Under the pieces are notes generated by a model, which saw nothing but the letters and a program-made list of their open reading frames with translations, did no database searches and was not told the origin of the DNA. From the NCBI GenBank assembly GCA_016936455.1, contig JAFGXV010000001.1:33381-97380 (forward strand): a stretch of DNA of 64,000 bases, given 5' to 3'. The stretch's first letter is position 1. Each line of letters starts with the position of its first letter. The position numbers and the translations under genes are program-made. Origin of the DNA: Desulfuromonadaceae bacterium (GTDB taxonomy: Bacteria; Desulfobacterota; Desulfuromonadia; Desulfuromonadales; Desulfuromonadaceae). Positions 53,703 to 63,914 of this stretch are shown piece after piece.

Positions 53703-55112
53703 TCAGAACAACCCAAGCTGCTTGTCGTCTTTCAGGCGTGGGAACTTGATCGGATACTGCCCGCTGAAACAGGCGGTACAAAATTGTTTATTTTCACAAC
53801 AGTCCTTGCCACAGGTCGCTTTCAACAGCCCGTCGACGGACAGGTACCCCAGGCTGTCAGAGGTAATGTAACGGTTGATCTCATCTACAGTATGAGAAGA
53901 AGAAATCAGTTCCTTGCGCGTCGGGGTATCAATGCCGTAATAGCAGGGATAACTGGTCGGGGGGCTGGAGATCCGCACATGCACCTCTTTGGCGCCGGCC
54001 TGACGGATCATCTTGATGATCTTGCGCGCGGTGGTGCCGCGAACAATGGAATCGTCGATTACCACCACCCGTTTGCCTTCGATCACTTCGCGCACCGGGT
54101 TGAGTTTGATCTTGACGCCAAAATGGCGGATCGACTGCTGTGGCTCAATAAAAGTACGACCGACATAATGGTTGCGGATCAGGCCCAGTTCAAACGGGAT
54201 ACCGGACTGCTCGGCATAACCGATGGCAGCCGGTACTCCGGAGTCCGGGATCGGTACGACGACATCGGCCTCCACCGGATACTCGCGCGCCAGCTGACGG
54301 CCATACTCTTTGCGCACACCATAAACCTCATGACCGAAAATGGTACTGTCGGGCCGGGCAAAGTAGATGTATTCAAAAATGCAGGAGGACTGCTGCGCTT
54401 TCTCAAGCGGGAAAAACGAGCGCAGGCCATTTTTGTCAATAATGACCAGCTCTCCCGGTTCCAGCTCACGAATAAATTCGGCCTCGATCAGATCAAGGGC
54501 ACAGGTTTCCGAGGCGACAACGTAAGCGCCGTCCAGCTTGCCCAGAATCAGCGGGCGGAAGCCATGAGGGTCACGCACGGCCACCATGCGGGTCTCGGTC
54601 AAAAACAGCAGGCTGTAGGCCCCACGCACCCGTTTGAGCGCATCCACCAGGCGGTCGGCCAGGCTGTCACTCTGGGCCCGGGCCAACAGGTGGATGATGA
54701 CCTCGGTGTCGGCAATGGTCGAGAAGATCGACCCTTGCTGCTCAAGTTCATTGCGCAGCTCCTGGGCGTTCACCAGATTGCCGTTATGGGCAACGGCGAT
54801 GCTACCACGCACGTAGTCCACCATAATCGGTTGCACATTCTTGACGTCATTGCCGCCCGCAGTGGAATAACGCACATGGCCGATGGCACTACGGCCGGGG
54901 AGGCTGTCGAAGATCGCGTTGTCCTTGAACACATCAGCAACCAAGCCGAGCTTGCGGTAGGCCCGCAGGGAGGTACCGTCGGACGCGACGATTCCACAGC
55001 TCTCCTGTCCACGGTGCTGCAACGAATAAAGACCAAGGTAAGTCAGGTTGGCCGCTTCCGGGTGACCGTAAATACCGAACACACCGCATTCATCATTGAA
55101 CTTGTCAAACAT
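53703..55112 (-). CDS. purF: Amidophosphoribosyltransferase
   Basis: First step of purine synthesis. 469 residues. The N terminus [16 protein letters not shown] carries a short propeptide before the nucleophilic Cys9 of the class II glutaminase domain, and [10 protein letters not shown] follows. The PRPP motif is [17 protein letters not shown] near 350. C-terminal cysteines ([16 protein letters not shown]) and a propeptide indicate the Bacillus-type enzyme with a structural iron-sulfur cluster. Confidence 0.96.
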   Translation of the reverse strand: MFDKFNDECGVFGIYGHPEAANLTYLGLYSLQHRGQESCGIVASDGTSLRAYRKLGLVADVFKDNAIFDSLPGRSAIGHVRYSTAGGNDVKNVQPIMVDYVRGSIAVAHNGNLVNAQELRNELEQQGSIFSTIADTEVIIHLLARAQSDSLADRLVDALKRVRGAYSLLFLTETRMVAVRDPHGFRPLILGKLDGAYVVASETCALDLIEAEFIRELEPGELVIIDKNGLRSFFPLEKAQQSSCIFEYIYFARPDSTIFGHEVYGVRKEYGRQLAREYPVEADVVVPIPDSGVPAAIGYAEQSGIPFELGLIRNHYVGRTFIEPQQSIRHFGVKIKLNPVREVIEGKRVVVIDDSIVRGTTARKIIKMIRQAGAKEVHVRISSPPTSYPCYYGIDTPTRKELISSSHTVDEINRYITSDSLGYLSVDGLLKATCGKDCCENKQFCTACFSGQYPIKFPRLKDDKQLGLF

Positions 55113-55143
55113 CAGAAAACTCTCCTGGCAGATAGAGAAGCGA

Positions 55144-55971
55144 CTAAAGCAGATTTTCCCGGATAAAGGTCACGGCATTCTGATAAAGCCACAACCCCAT
55201 ACCCTCTTCCGGCAGGGTCTCACGGGTCCAGCGCGGATGATGGGTACGGTGGACATAGGCTTCGGGATGTGGCATCAGCCCAAACAGGCGGCCACTTTCA
55301 TCACAGACCCCGGCAATGGCCGCCGTGGACCCATTGGGGTTCAACGGGTAATCCATGGTCGGCGCCTGATAGCCGGCATCGCAGTATTTGAGCACCGCCA
55401 GATGGCGGGATTCGATCTGCTCCAGCACCGCTGGTGTTTCCGTGACAAATTTACCCTCGCCATGGCGAACGGGCAGATAAATCCCCTGCAACCCGCGGGT
55501 AAAAACGCACGGCGACACGGGATCCACCTTCAGATACGTCCAGCGGTCTTCAAACCGACCGCCGTCATTGAAGGTCAAGGTCGCGGTCTGGCGCTGATCG
55601 CCACCCAACGCCGGCAACAACCCCATCTTGACCATCAGCTGGAACCCGTTGCACACCCCCATCACCAGCTTGCCGGATGCGATGAACCCGCGGATGGCAT
55701 CGGCCAGCGTGCGCGAGCTGCCCGCGATGACCGCATGATTGAGACGATTGGCACCGGCCTTGGCACTGCCCAAGTCGTCGCCATCGAGGAAACCGCCGGC
55801 AAAATTGAGAAAATGATAGTCGTTCAGCTCGACTTCACCGGCCAATAAGCAAGAGAGATGAACGATATCGGCGACATCAGCGCCTGCCAGACGACAGGCA
55901 TTGGCGACCTCGCGCTCGCAATTGGTTCCATTACCGGAAATGACGATTGCCCGAACCTGCTGTTGTGCCAT
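55144..55971 (-). CDS. purQ: FGAM synthase glutaminase subunit PurQ
   Basis: Class I glutamine amidotransferase that supplies ammonia to PurL. 275 residues, longer than the Bacillus form of about 227. GNGTNCERE at the N terminus, the catalytic Cys in [12 protein letters not shown] (near 105) and the His-Glu pair in [10 protein letters not shown]. The ATG lies one base after the purL stop, so translation is probably coupled. Confidence 0.96.
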   Translation of the reverse strand: MAQQQVRAIVISGNGTNCEREVANACRLAGADVADIVHLSCLLAGEVELNDYHFLNFAGGFLDGDDLGSAKAGANRLNHAVIAGSSRTLADAIRGFIASGKLVMGVCNGFQLMVKMGLLPALGGDQRQTATLTFNDGGRFEDRWTYLKVDPVSPCVFTRGLQGIYLPVRHGEGKFVTETPAVLEQIESRHLAVLKYCDAGYQAPTMDYPLNPNGSTAAIAGVCDESGRLFGLMPHPEAYVHRTHHPRWTRETLPEEGMGLWLYQNAVTFIRENLL

Positions 55972-55972
55972 A

Positions 55973-58954
55973 TTACAGCTCCCTCAGAGGCGCTTGCCAG
56001 GCCTCTTTTAAGACAGAATTTTCGCGGTCGATAATCAGCGTCCCATCCAGGCCGGTGACGCGCAATCGCGGTTCGGCCGTAACCTCTCCGAGCAGGCTCA
56101 GCGGCTGGCCGGCAAACAGCTTTTCGAACTCCTCGGCTTGTTCCGGCGCAACGCTAACCAGCAGCCGGCTCTGCGACTCAGAGTAGAGAATTTCCATGTC
56201 CGTTAATGTTCTTTCGCAGCGCACCTTGCGCAAATCAATCGCGAGGCCATAACCGCCGGCAAAAGCGGTCTCCGCTGCGGCAACACCGAGTCCACCGTCG
56301 GACAGGTCGTGGCAGGAGGCCAGCAACCCGCCCTGCTGCGCACGATTGAGGGTACGGTAACGCAGCAAGGCCGTATGGGCATCCACCGTCGGCACCGCAT
56401 TACCGGTAAAGCCGAGCTGGCTGTAAAGTTCCGAAGCACCGAGTTCCGCCCGGGTCACGCCCAGCAGATAAACCCGGTCGCCTGGCCGTTTGACATCCAT
56501 GCTCACTGTCTTGCGCACATCCTCCACCTTGCCAATGACGGAAAACAGCACCGTGGGCGGGATGGAAATCTTGGTGCTGCCGATCTGGTAATCGTTTTTC
56601 ATCGAATCCTTACCCGAAATCAGCGGCACGCCGAACGCTAGGCAGTAATCGTAGAGCGCCTTGTTTGCGCGGACCAGCTGAGCGGCCTTGTACTCACCAT
56701 CGGGCGTACGTTCGCTCTTGACCGGATCACACCAGCAGAAGTTGTCGAGTCCGGCCACATGATCGATATTGCCCCCCACAGCCACGTAATTGCGCAGCGC
56801 CTCATCAATGGCACAGGCCATCATGTGATAGGTATCGATATCGCTGTAGCGTGGGCAGATACCATGAGCCGTTGCGATGCCGGCGAAAGAATCAAACAGC
56901 GGCCGCACCACGGAACCATCGGCCGGGCCATCGTTGTCAATACCGGTCAACGGCTTCTGCACGGTCGCTCCCTGCACCTCGTGGTCGTAACGTCGCACCA
57001 CGCATTCCTTGGAGCAGATATTGAGCCGCGACAGCAGTTGCTCCAGCGCCTCATCGGCGGACGGCAACGCGGTTGAAGATGGCTCCGCATGCTGTTTGAG
57101 TTCCCAGCGCGCCGGGATCTGCATCTGCGGGGTGCCCTCATGGAGGAACGCCATGGGCAGATAGGTAGCCGTCTTGCCCTCATACAGACAGTGATAATAG
57201 CCGCTGTCCGTGAACTGGCCGATATCTGTGGCCTCCACGTCCATCCGCCGTGCCAAAGCAATAAAGGCCTCGACCTGCTGAGGCGGAACCGCGACAGTCA
57301 TGCGTTCCTGAGCTTCCGAGATCAGGATTTCCCAAGGCTGCAAGCCCGGATATTTGAGCGGGCAGCGGTCCAGATGCAGTTCAAACCCGCCAGTATCCTC
57401 CGCCATCTCGCCGACTGAGGAGGACAGCCCACCCGCCCCGTTATCCGTGATGGCGTTATAGAGGCCCTGATCGCGGGCAACGAGCAGAAAATCGAACATG
57501 CGGCGCTGGGTAATGGGATCGCCGATCTGAACCGCGGTTACCGGAGAATCCTCGTGTAACTCCTCGGAAGAGAAGGTGGCGCCGTGGATGCCGTCCTTAC
57601 CGACCCGGCCACCAACCATCAGAATGTGATCACCGACTTCCGCCTTCTTGTCATGACCGGGACGTCCATGCAGTTCGCGCGGCATCAAGGCAGCGCTGCC
57701 GCAGTAGACCAGCGGCTTGCCAGCAAACCGGTCATCGAACACCAGCGAACCGTTGACCGTTGGAATCCCGCTTTTGTTGCCCCCGTGCTCGACACCTTCA
57801 ACCACGCCCTCGAAAATGCGGCGTGGATGCAACAGCCGCGGCGGCAGAGGCTTGTCGTAGAACGGCGAGGCGAAGCAGAACACGTCGGTATTGAAGATCA
57901 AACGGGCGCCCCGTCCGGTGCCAAAAGGATCGCGGTTGACACCGACGATACCGGTCAGGGCACCGCCGTACGGATCAAGCGCGCTGGGGGAGTTGTGGGT
58001 TTCCACCTTGTAGACCATGCTCCAGTCGTCGGTGAAACGGATAACGCCCGCGTTGTCCTTGAACACGGACAGACAGATATCCTTGTCGCCTTTGGCCGCC
58101 CGGATATCGCGCGTAGCCCCCATGATATAGGTTTTGAACAGCGAGTTAATGGTTTCGCGGTTCCCCTGCCCGTCCTCATAGTCAATACGGGCCGAGAAAA
58201 TTTTATGTTTGCAGTGCTCGCTCCAGGTCTGGGCCAGGGCTTCGAGTTCGGCATCGGTCAGCTTCCGGCCCAGACCGACGCTGGCACGCTGCTGCTGCAC
58301 CTGGGGCTCGGCAATGAATGCCTGGATCGCCTTCATCTCTTCCAGATTAAGCGCCAGCATGCCGTCACGGCTGATCTGCATCAGGGCTTCGTCATTGACA
58401 TCCAGGTCGATTTCACGAATCTGGGGCGTGGCCGTGCTGACAACCCGCGGCGGCTGGGCGGGTAGCCCGCTGGCGCGGTCAAATTCCTCACGGCTGACAA
58501 TGGTCCAGCGCTGAATCAGTCCGTTGGCCAGAAAGCCGGCAGCAACCTGCTCGGCACCGGCCTTGTCGAGATCGCCGTTCAGCAGATACTGAACAGAAGT
58601 GTATACCGCTTCGCCCGGGGCAAAAGAACGGCCGGTAAGGTACTGGATCGCCTCGCGGGCGGTCCGCCCGACATTATCGGTCACACCGGGACGGAATCCC
58701 ACTTCGATCAACAGATCGAAGTCGTCGGCCAGAGGTCGATTTACGGCATACTCCTGAATCACCGGATCACTGAATGGCCCCCGGGCGGCCGCAAGCAGTT
58801 CCTCCTCGCTCAGTTGCGCGTCGATGGTATACACATCAATGGTCCGCACCCGATCAAGGTTAATCCCAAGATGCTCCATCATTTCGCGCCGGACCCGCTC
58901 TCCGCGGGCATCACGTACGCCGTCTTTCAGGGCAACGACAATTCTGCTGGCCAT
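55973..58954 (-). CDS. purL: FGAM synthase PurL with fused PurS-like N terminus
   Basis: Makes FGAM from FGAR and ATP. 993 residues, between the Bacillus PurL (about 740) and the E. coli single chain (about 1,295). The first ~150 residues carry two PurS-like units (VVALKDGVRDARGERVRREM and LLIEVGFRPGVTDNVGRTAR); then PurL synthase halves with LTDAELEALAQTWSEHCKHK, the GGRVGKDGIHGATFSSEE ATP motif and GGLSSSVGEMAEDTGG. The glutaminase domain is missing and supplied by purQ. GGAGAATGT upstream of the ATG. Confidence 0.95.
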   Translation of the reverse strand: MASRIVVALKDGVRDARGERVRREMMEHLGINLDRVRTIDVYTIDAQLSEEELLAAARGPFSDPVIQEYAVNRPLADDFDLLIEVGFRPGVTDNVGRTAREAIQYLTGRSFAPGEAVYTSVQYLLNGDLDKAGAEQVAAGFLANGLIQRWTIVSREEFDRASGLPAQPPRVVSTATPQIREIDLDVNDEALMQISRDGMLALNLEEMKAIQAFIAEPQVQQQRASVGLGRKLTDAELEALAQTWSEHCKHKIFSARIDYEDGQGNRETINSLFKTYIMGATRDIRAAKGDKDICLSVFKDNAGVIRFTDDWSMVYKVETHNSPSALDPYGGALTGIVGVNRDPFGTGRGARLIFNTDVFCFASPFYDKPLPPRLLHPRRIFEGVVEGVEHGGNKSGIPTVNGSLVFDDRFAGKPLVYCGSAALMPRELHGRPGHDKKAEVGDHILMVGGRVGKDGIHGATFSSEELHEDSPVTAVQIGDPITQRRMFDFLLVARDQGLYNAITDNGAGGLSSSVGEMAEDTGGFELHLDRCPLKYPGLQPWEILISEAQERMTVAVPPQQVEAFIALARRMDVEATDIGQFTDSGYYHCLYEGKTATYLPMAFLHEGTPQMQIPARWELKQHAEPSSTALPSADEALEQLLSRLNICSKECVVRRYDHEVQGATVQKPLTGIDNDGPADGSVVRPLFDSFAGIATAHGICPRYSDIDTYHMMACAIDEALRNYVAVGGNIDHVAGLDNFCWCDPVKSERTPDGEYKAAQLVRANKALYDYCLAFGVPLISGKDSMKNDYQIGSTKISIPPTVLFSVIGKVEDVRKTVSMDVKRPGDRVYLLGVTRAELGASELYSQLGFTGNAVPTVDAHTALLRYRTLNRAQQGGLLASCHDLSDGGLGVAAAETAFAGGYGLAIDLRKVRCERTLTDMEILYSESQSRLLVSVAPEQAEEFEKLFAGQPLSLLGEVTAEPRLRVTGLDGTLIIDRENSVLKEAWQAPLREL

Positions 58955-59000
58955 ACATTCTCCTTGCGGATTTCAGGGCACCGAGCCCCGAGAGGAATCA

Positions 59001-59019
59001 ACGGGGAAGCAGTCCCCGT
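59001..59019. other. Hairpin upstream of purL
   Basis: ACGGGGA (59001-59007) and its exact complement (59013-59019) with a five-base loop in the 163-base gap between the MBL gene and purL. No T-run follows; not a typical terminator and no purine riboswitch core is recognisable. Confidence 0.45.
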
Positions 59020-59117
59020 CGCTGATTGCAGATCTCTCATATTTAGACGTATTGTTTCGCATCACCCGCCGCATCGAACCCTGGCAGGACAACAAAAAAT
59101 GACACGCCAAGCTGGCA

Positions 59118-59918
59118 TCAACATTCAAAGCACTGGCTGACTCGATCGGGCCTGCCCATGATGACTTGGGGGCAGCACTGATTCTGCCGTGTTAAAACAT
59201 GTGCCACGCAAGACTGGGCCGCCTGTGGCGTATTGTTCGTCTCACTCAGATGGGCCAAAAAAAGCGCCTCCAGTCCCGGCCACAGGAGCTGCGCCAGCAA
59301 TTCAGACCCCTCCCGATTCGACAGGTGTCCATGGCGGCTGCGGATACGCTGCTTTAGCGGCCAAGGATAGGGGCCTTCACGCAGCATTTCCTCGTCGTGG
59401 TTGGTCTCCAGAACCAGCACCCGACACTGCTGCAGACGGTCCTGGACCAATCGGGTCGCCACCCCTAAATCCGTCGCCAGACCAACGCGACCCTCACAGC
59501 CTTCAATGACAAAACCAACAGGCTCTACGGCGTCATGCGTGACCGGGAAAGACTGCACACGCAGATCTTTCAAAACCACACTCTCGCCGGATTCAAAAAA
59601 ACGCGTCTTAACAGGGCCCAATTTCTCAAGAACGGAAAAGGTCTGCTGCGTGCAATACAGAGGCAGCGCATAACGTCGACAAAGTGGCCCGAGACCGGAC
59701 GTATGATCCACATGCTCATGGGTTAAAAAAACAGCATCCAGGCTTGCGGCTTCAATGCCAATATCCTGAAGATGGGCACTCAGGCGGCGCGCCGACAGAC
59801 CCGCATCAATCAGGATACGCGTCTGACCACTTTCAATATAAAGGGCATTACCCTTGCTGCCGCTGGCCAGCTGACAGACTCGCACCTCGCTACCTTCTCC
59901 CTCAGGCTGAAAAGCCAT
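59118..59918 (-). CDS. Metallo-beta-lactamase-fold hydrolase (YycJ/WalJ-like)
   Basis: Metal-dependent hydrolase, 266 residues from the ATG at 59918 (MAFQPEGEGSEVRVCQLASGSKGN); an in-frame start at 60014 would add 32 residues unlike the family. Metal motif THEHVDH near residue 66, then His in PVTHDAVEP, Asp in ATDLGV, and HLSETNN near the C terminus. This resembles the YycJ group, single-domain phosphodiesterases linked to DNA or cell-wall control. No WalKR-like pair is nearby. Confidence 0.88.
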   Translation of the reverse strand: MAFQPEGEGSEVRVCQLASGSKGNALYIESGQTRILIDAGLSARRLSAHLQDIGIEAASLDAVFLTHEHVDHTSGLGPLCRRYALPLYCTQQTFSVLEKLGPVKTRFFESGESVVLKDLRVQSFPVTHDAVEPVGFVIEGCEGRVGLATDLGVATRLVQDRLQQCRVLVLETNHDEEMLREGPYPWPLKQRIRSRHGHLSNREGSELLAQLLWPGLEALFLAHLSETNNTPQAAQSCVAHVLTRQNQCCPQVIMGRPDRVSQCFEC

Positions 59919-60321
59919 AGATATCAAACGCGAATTCGGTCGCGAAACGCCAGCGCTAATAAACAATGGCGCGAACAACGCGCCCTCGTTAGTGAGATAA
60001 AAGCACTGCTGCAAAATTCAGCGTCTACATAACACAGGCATGGCAAAAGGGCAAGACGGGCAAACAATGCAATTCCCACAGCAGGGGTCAAAAACCGCCC
60101 GCTATTCTATTGCCCGCTCTGGTCAGCACAAAAGGGCATGGTATACTGGCTGTTATCGCTTGACGGAAATTATCGAGCTGTCTATTATCTGCGCGACATT
60201 ACAGATTTTTTCGCTCTTTTTTTCTCTGTCACGCCAGGAGTGCCCTGCCATTGTGGCACGATATCACTCCGCTGTAATTTATTGTTTTTTTCTACTTTTT
60301 CATGGCAAGGAGAATCGTATC
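59919..60321. other. Divergent MBL/gap intergenic region
   Basis: About 400 bases carrying the gap promoter; the rest of the region shows no gene. Confidence 0.6.
60160..60188 (+). promoter_or_regulatory. Sigma-70 promoter for gap
   Basis: TTGACG (60160-60165), 17-base spacer, TATTAT (60183-60188). Leader to the gap ATG is about 127 bases. Confidence 0.7.
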
Positions 60322-61323
60322 ATGTCGGTAAAAGTCGCTATCAACGGTTTCGGTCGCATTGGACGCAACGCTCTGCGTATTGCTCTGAACGAAACGGCTT
60401 TCGAAGTTGTGGCCATCAATGACCTGACCGATGCAGCCACTCTCGGGCATCTGTTCAAGTATGACTCGGTTCACGGCATCTCTCCGACAACCGTCCAGGT
60501 TGAAGACAATCGGATCATCATTAATGGCAAATCCATTCAAATTTTCAATGAACGCGATCCGTCCAAACTGCCATGGAAAGAACTCGGCGTTGAAATTGTT
60601 CTGGAATCCACTGGCCTGTTCCGTAAACGTGAAGCCGCGGCGCGTCACCTGGAAGCCGGTGCCAAGCGGGTCATCATCAGTGCCCCGGGCAAGAATTCCG
60701 ATATCACCGTCGTCAACGGCGTCAATCTCGATAAATACGACCCGGCCCAGCATCAAATCATTTCCAATGCTTCCTGTACCACCAACTGTCTGGCCCCTGT
60801 CGCCCGCTTGCTGGTGGACACGGTCGGCATCAAACGGGGCAGCATGACCACGGTTCACTCCTACACCAACGATCAGCGCATCCTGGACCTGCCGCATGAG
60901 GACCTGCGTCGGGCCCGTGCTGCCGGGCTGTCCATGATCCCCACCACCACCGGCGCCACCAAAGCCGTGGCCGAGGTCATCCCTGAGCTGAAAGGCAAAC
61001 TGACAGGGCTAGCTATTCGCGTTCCTACACCCAATGTTTCACTGATTGACCTCGTGGTTGAGACTGAGCGTCCCACCAGCGCTGAGGAAATTAATAATCT
61101 GGTGCTTGATGCTGCTTCGAGCAGGTTGAACGGTATCGTTGAATACTGTGACCTTCCTCTGGTTTCGAAGGATTTCAATGGTAATCCGGCATCCGCCATT
61201 TTTGATGCCCTGTCAACCACCGTCATTCAGGACTCCTTACTCAAGGTCCTGTTATGGTACGACAACGAATGGGGCTATTCACAGCGCATTGTTGATCTGT
61301 TGCGTTTTGTCGCAACGCGCTGA
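60322..61323 (+). CDS. gap: Glyceraldehyde-3-phosphate dehydrogenase
   Basis: NAD(P)-linked glycolytic/gluconeogenic enzyme, 333 residues from ATG 60322 (MSVKVAINGFGRIGRNALRI), with AAGGAG upstream. Catalytic Cys is in SNASCTTNCLAP near residue 153; substrate-binding YTNDQRILDLPHEDLRRARA follows. First of gap-pgk-tpiA, with a terminator after it. Confidence 0.97.
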   Translation: MSVKVAINGFGRIGRNALRIALNETAFEVVAINDLTDAATLGHLFKYDSVHGISPTTVQVEDNRIIINGKSIQIFNERDPSKLPWKELGVEIVLESTGLFRKREAAARHLEAGAKRVIISAPGKNSDITVVNGVNLDKYDPAQHQIISNASCTTNCLAPVARLLVDTVGIKRGSMTTVHSYTNDQRILDLPHEDLRRARAAGLSMIPTTTGATKAVAEVIPELKGKLTGLAIRVPTPNVSLIDLVVETERPTSAEEINNLVLDAASSRLNGIVEYCDLPLVSKDFNGNPASAIFDALSTTVIQDSLLKVLLWYDNEWGYSQRIVDLLRFVATR

Positions 61324-61349
61324 TTTGCTCCCTGACCCACGACACGCCA

Positions 61350-61381
61350 AGCAGGATCACGCCAAACCGATCCTGCTTTTT
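61350..61381 (+). terminator. Internal terminator between gap and pgk
   Basis: AGCAGGATC (61350-61358) pairs exactly with 61369-61377 over a ten-base loop, followed by TTTT. pgk starts 30 bases downstream with no clear separate promoter, so this is probably a partial terminator that keeps gap message above pgk and tpiA. Confidence 0.75.
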
Positions 61382-61410
61382 CACATCTTGCTATTCGAGG
61401 AGTTTTTTTC

Positions 61411-62601
61411 ATGTTCAACAAGCTCTCCGTTACCGATCTGGATTTGAAGGGTAAAAAAGTTTTCTGCCGCGTCGACTTCAATGTACCGCTCACCGACAAG
61501 GGCGAAGTCAGTGATGGAACCCGCATCGTTGCAGCGCTGCCGACCATCCGCTATATCCTTCAGCAGGGTGGCAAGCTGATTCTGGCTTCTCATCTTGGCC
61601 GCCCCAAGGGAACGGTCAAACCACAGTACAGCCTGGCACCGGTCGCACCTTATCTGGCCAAACTGCTGGAACATCCCGTCACCATGGCAACGGACTGTAT
61701 CGGCCCCGAAGTTCTGAAACTGGTTGACAGTCTCAACGAGGGCGATGTGCTGCTGCTGGAAAACCTGCGATTCTACCCAGGAGAAGAAAAAAACACGCCC
61801 GAGTTCTGTGCTGAACTGGCCAAACTGGCCGACATCTATATCAATGACGCCTTCGGCACCGCTCACCGTGCCCATGCCTCGACCGAAGGCATTGCGCACT
61901 TGCTGCAACCTGCCGCTGCCGGCTTTTTGATGGACAAGGAACTGAAGTATCTCGGTCAGGCGCTGGAAAAACCGCAGCGTCCTTTCGTCGCCATTCTCGG
62001 TGGGGCCAAGGTCAGCGACAAGATTCCCGTCATTACCCGACTGCTCGACAAGGTAGACACCCTGCTCGTTGGCGGCGGAATGGCCTATACGTTCCTAAAA
62101 AGTCAAGGGGTGGCCATCGGCACCTCCCTGGTCGAAGAAGAACAGATCGAACTGGCTGCCTCGCTGCTGAAATCAGCCGTCGACAAAGGTGTCACACTGC
62201 TATTGCCCTGCGATCATGTCATTGCCACGGAATTCAGCAAGGACGCCTTAGCCACGGTCTGCGAGGATCGTGCAATCCCCGTTGGCAGCATGGGTCTGGA
62301 TATCGGGCCGAAAACAGTCCAGCTATATGCCGAGGTTATCCAACAGGCGGCAACCGTGGTGTGGAATGGCCCCATGGGCGTGTTTGAGTTCCCGTCCTTT
62401 GCCAAGGGCACCTTTGCCGTAGCCGAAGCGCTCGCCAATTCATCAGCCCTTTCAATCATTGGTGGCGGAGACTCCGTGTCCGCTGTCAACAAGGCCGGCC
62501 TCAACGACAAGATGACCCATATTTCCACCGGCGGCGGAGCCTCGCTGGAATTTCTCGAAGGCAAAGAACTTCCCGGCGTCACCGCTTTAACCGACAAATA
62601 A
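61411..62601 (+). CDS. pgk: Phosphoglycerate kinase
   Basis: 396 residues. Conserved [15 protein letters not shown], the [10 protein letters not shown] substrate loop, [14 protein letters not shown] and the nucleotide region [13 protein letters not shown] near the C terminus. GAGGAG precedes the ATG. Confidence 0.98.
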   Translation: MFNKLSVTDLDLKGKKVFCRVDFNVPLTDKGEVSDGTRIVAALPTIRYILQQGGKLILASHLGRPKGTVKPQYSLAPVAPYLAKLLEHPVTMATDCIGPEVLKLVDSLNEGDVLLLENLRFYPGEEKNTPEFCAELAKLADIYINDAFGTAHRAHASTEGIAHLLQPAAAGFLMDKELKYLGQALEKPQRPFVAILGGAKVSDKIPVITRLLDKVDTLLVGGGMAYTFLKSQGVAIGTSLVEEEQIELAASLLKSAVDKGVTLLLPCDHVIATEFSKDALATVCEDRAIPVGSMGLDIGPKTVQLYAEVIQQAATVVWNGPMGVFEFPSFAKGTFAVAEALANSSALSIIGGGDSVSAVNKAGLNDKMTHISTGGGASLEFLEGKELPGVTALTDK

Positions 62602-62613
62602 CAAGGAGGTCCC

Positions 62614-63399
62614 GTGCGCAAGCCCCTGATTGCCGGAAACTGGAAACTGCATAAAACCATTGCCCAAGCGACGGAACTCGTTAACAGTTTGCTGGAAAAA
62701 CTGGCGGATGTAAAAGATGTCGAAATCGTGGTGGCCCCGGTGTTCACAGCCCTGCCTTCGGTATGCCGGCAGAGCCAGAACAGCGCCATCATGGTCGCCG
62801 CCCAGAACTGCTACCCCCAAACAGAAGGAGCGTTCACCGGCGAGGTCTCCGCTCCTCTTCTGGCGGATTGCGGTTGCCGCTATGTCATCTTAGGCCATTC
62901 CGAGCGACGCCAGTTGTTTGACGAACAGGACGAGTTCATCAATGAAAAGGTTCTGTCAGTTCTGGCCGCCGGCCTGCGTCCCATTCTGTGCATCGGCGAA
63001 ACGCTGGAACAGCGCGACAGCGGCGAGCTATTTGAGGTCATCGCCTACCAGCTCCGTTTCGGGCTAGCTGAAGTGACCGCCGAACAGATGACCGATGTCG
63101 TCATCGCCTACGAACCGGTCTGGGCCATCGGCACCGGCAAAACCGCAACCAGTGAAGAGGCAGCTGAAGTCCATGCCTACATCCGTGGTCTGCTGCAAGG
63201 ACTATTCGATCATGAGGTTGCAGAGCAGACACGGATTCTCTACGGCGGCAGCGTCAAGCCTGGCAACATTGGTGAACTGATGGCCGAAGCCGACATTGAC
63301 GGCGCCCTGGTCGGCGGTGCCAGCCTGAACGCTGAAGACTTTTCAGCTATAGTTCACTTTCCAAAACCGTTACGCATGTCAAACACTCCCCTGCCATAA
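62614..63399 (+). CDS. tpiA: Triosephosphate isomerase
   Basis: 261 residues from a GTG start with AAGGAGG upstream. GNWKLHKT carries the first Lys; catalytic His in ILGHSERRQ near 96; the catalytic Glu loop VIAYEPVWAIGTGKTAT near 165; phosphate-binding YGGSVKPGN near 210. Starts 12 bases after pgk. Confidence 0.98.
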   Translation: MRKPLIAGNWKLHKTIAQATELVNSLLEKLADVKDVEIVVAPVFTALPSVCRQSQNSAIMVAAQNCYPQTEGAFTGEVSAPLLADCGCRYVILGHSERRQLFDEQDEFINEKVLSVLAAGLRPILCIGETLEQRDSGELFEVIAYQLRFGLAEVTAEQMTDVVIAYEPVWAIGTGKTATSEEAAEVHAYIRGLLQGLFDHEVAEQTRILYGGSVKPGNIGELMAEADIDGALVGGASLNAEDFSAIVHFPKPLRMSNTPLP

Positions 63400-63424
63400 G
63401 GAAAAAACAAAAAACCTTCTTGGC

Positions 63425-63459
63425 AACAGGCGGCAGCTATGTTATTTGTTGCCGCTGTT
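63425..63459 (+). other. Stem-loop between tpiA and secG
   Basis: AACAG-CGGCA with one bulged G (63425-63435) pairs with 63450-63459, followed by TTAG. Could be a weak terminator or processing hairpin; secG starts 43 bases downstream. Confidence 0.5.
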
Positions 63460-63501
63460 TTAGTCGTGTTTTAACAACAACTTTCCGGAGGCCGTCATCA
63501 C

Positions 63502-63810
63502 ATGACCACCTTGCTGCTGATCATCCATGTCACCGTTTCGATTGCACTGATAATTATCGTTCTGCTGCAAGCCGGCAAAGGGGCTGAAGCTGGAGCTTCC
63601 TTTGGTGGTGGAGCCAGCCAGACCATGTTCGGCGCAACAGGTGCAAAAACGTTTCTGAGCAAGATGACCACCGCAGCGGCCTGTGTCTTCATGCTGACCA
63701 GCCTGTCTCTGGCGTATTTCTACGGCAAACCCGGCTCCGACAGCCTGATGCCGGATCAGATCAAAGTTGAACAATCAGCCCCCGCGCAACCCGCTGAAAC
63801 CGCAAAATAA
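63502..63810 (+). CDS. secG: Preprotein translocase subunit SecG
   Basis: 102 residues with two membrane helices (about 3-23 and 54-74). The family core LLQAGKGAEAGASFGGGASQTMFG is intact. CCGGAGG precedes the ATG. Upstream tpiA and a downstream tRNA-Leu match the common proteobacterial tpiA-secG-leuU order. Confidence 0.96.
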   Translation: MTTLLLIIHVTVSIALIIIVLLQAGKGAEAGASFGGGASQTMFGATGAKTFLSKMTTAAACVFMLTSLSLAYFYGKPGSDSLMPDQIKVEQSAPAQPAETAK

Positions 63811-63871
63811 ATCTGCCTTTTGAAGGTATCGGTCAGGCGAAGAAAAAAACGTCATTACAGCGAAAACGCTA

Positions 63872-63900
63872 TTGACAGAAAAATAGTAACTCAGTATAAA
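63872..63900 (+). promoter_or_regulatory. Sigma-70 promoter for tRNA-Leu
   Basis: Consensus TTGACA (63872-63877), 17-base spacer, TATAAA (63895-63900), ending 14 bases before the tRNA. Confidence 0.85.
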
Positions 63901-63914
63901 TACGGCTCGTTAAC

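Noticed and set aside
58955..59117. Purine riboswitch upstream of purL
   Set aside because: Only a simple hairpin is present; no three-way-junction core could be recognised.
60040..60321. Upstream in-frame extension of gap
   Set aside because: The added 94 residues are unlike GAPDH, and a promoter and ribosome site lie just before the ATG at 60322.
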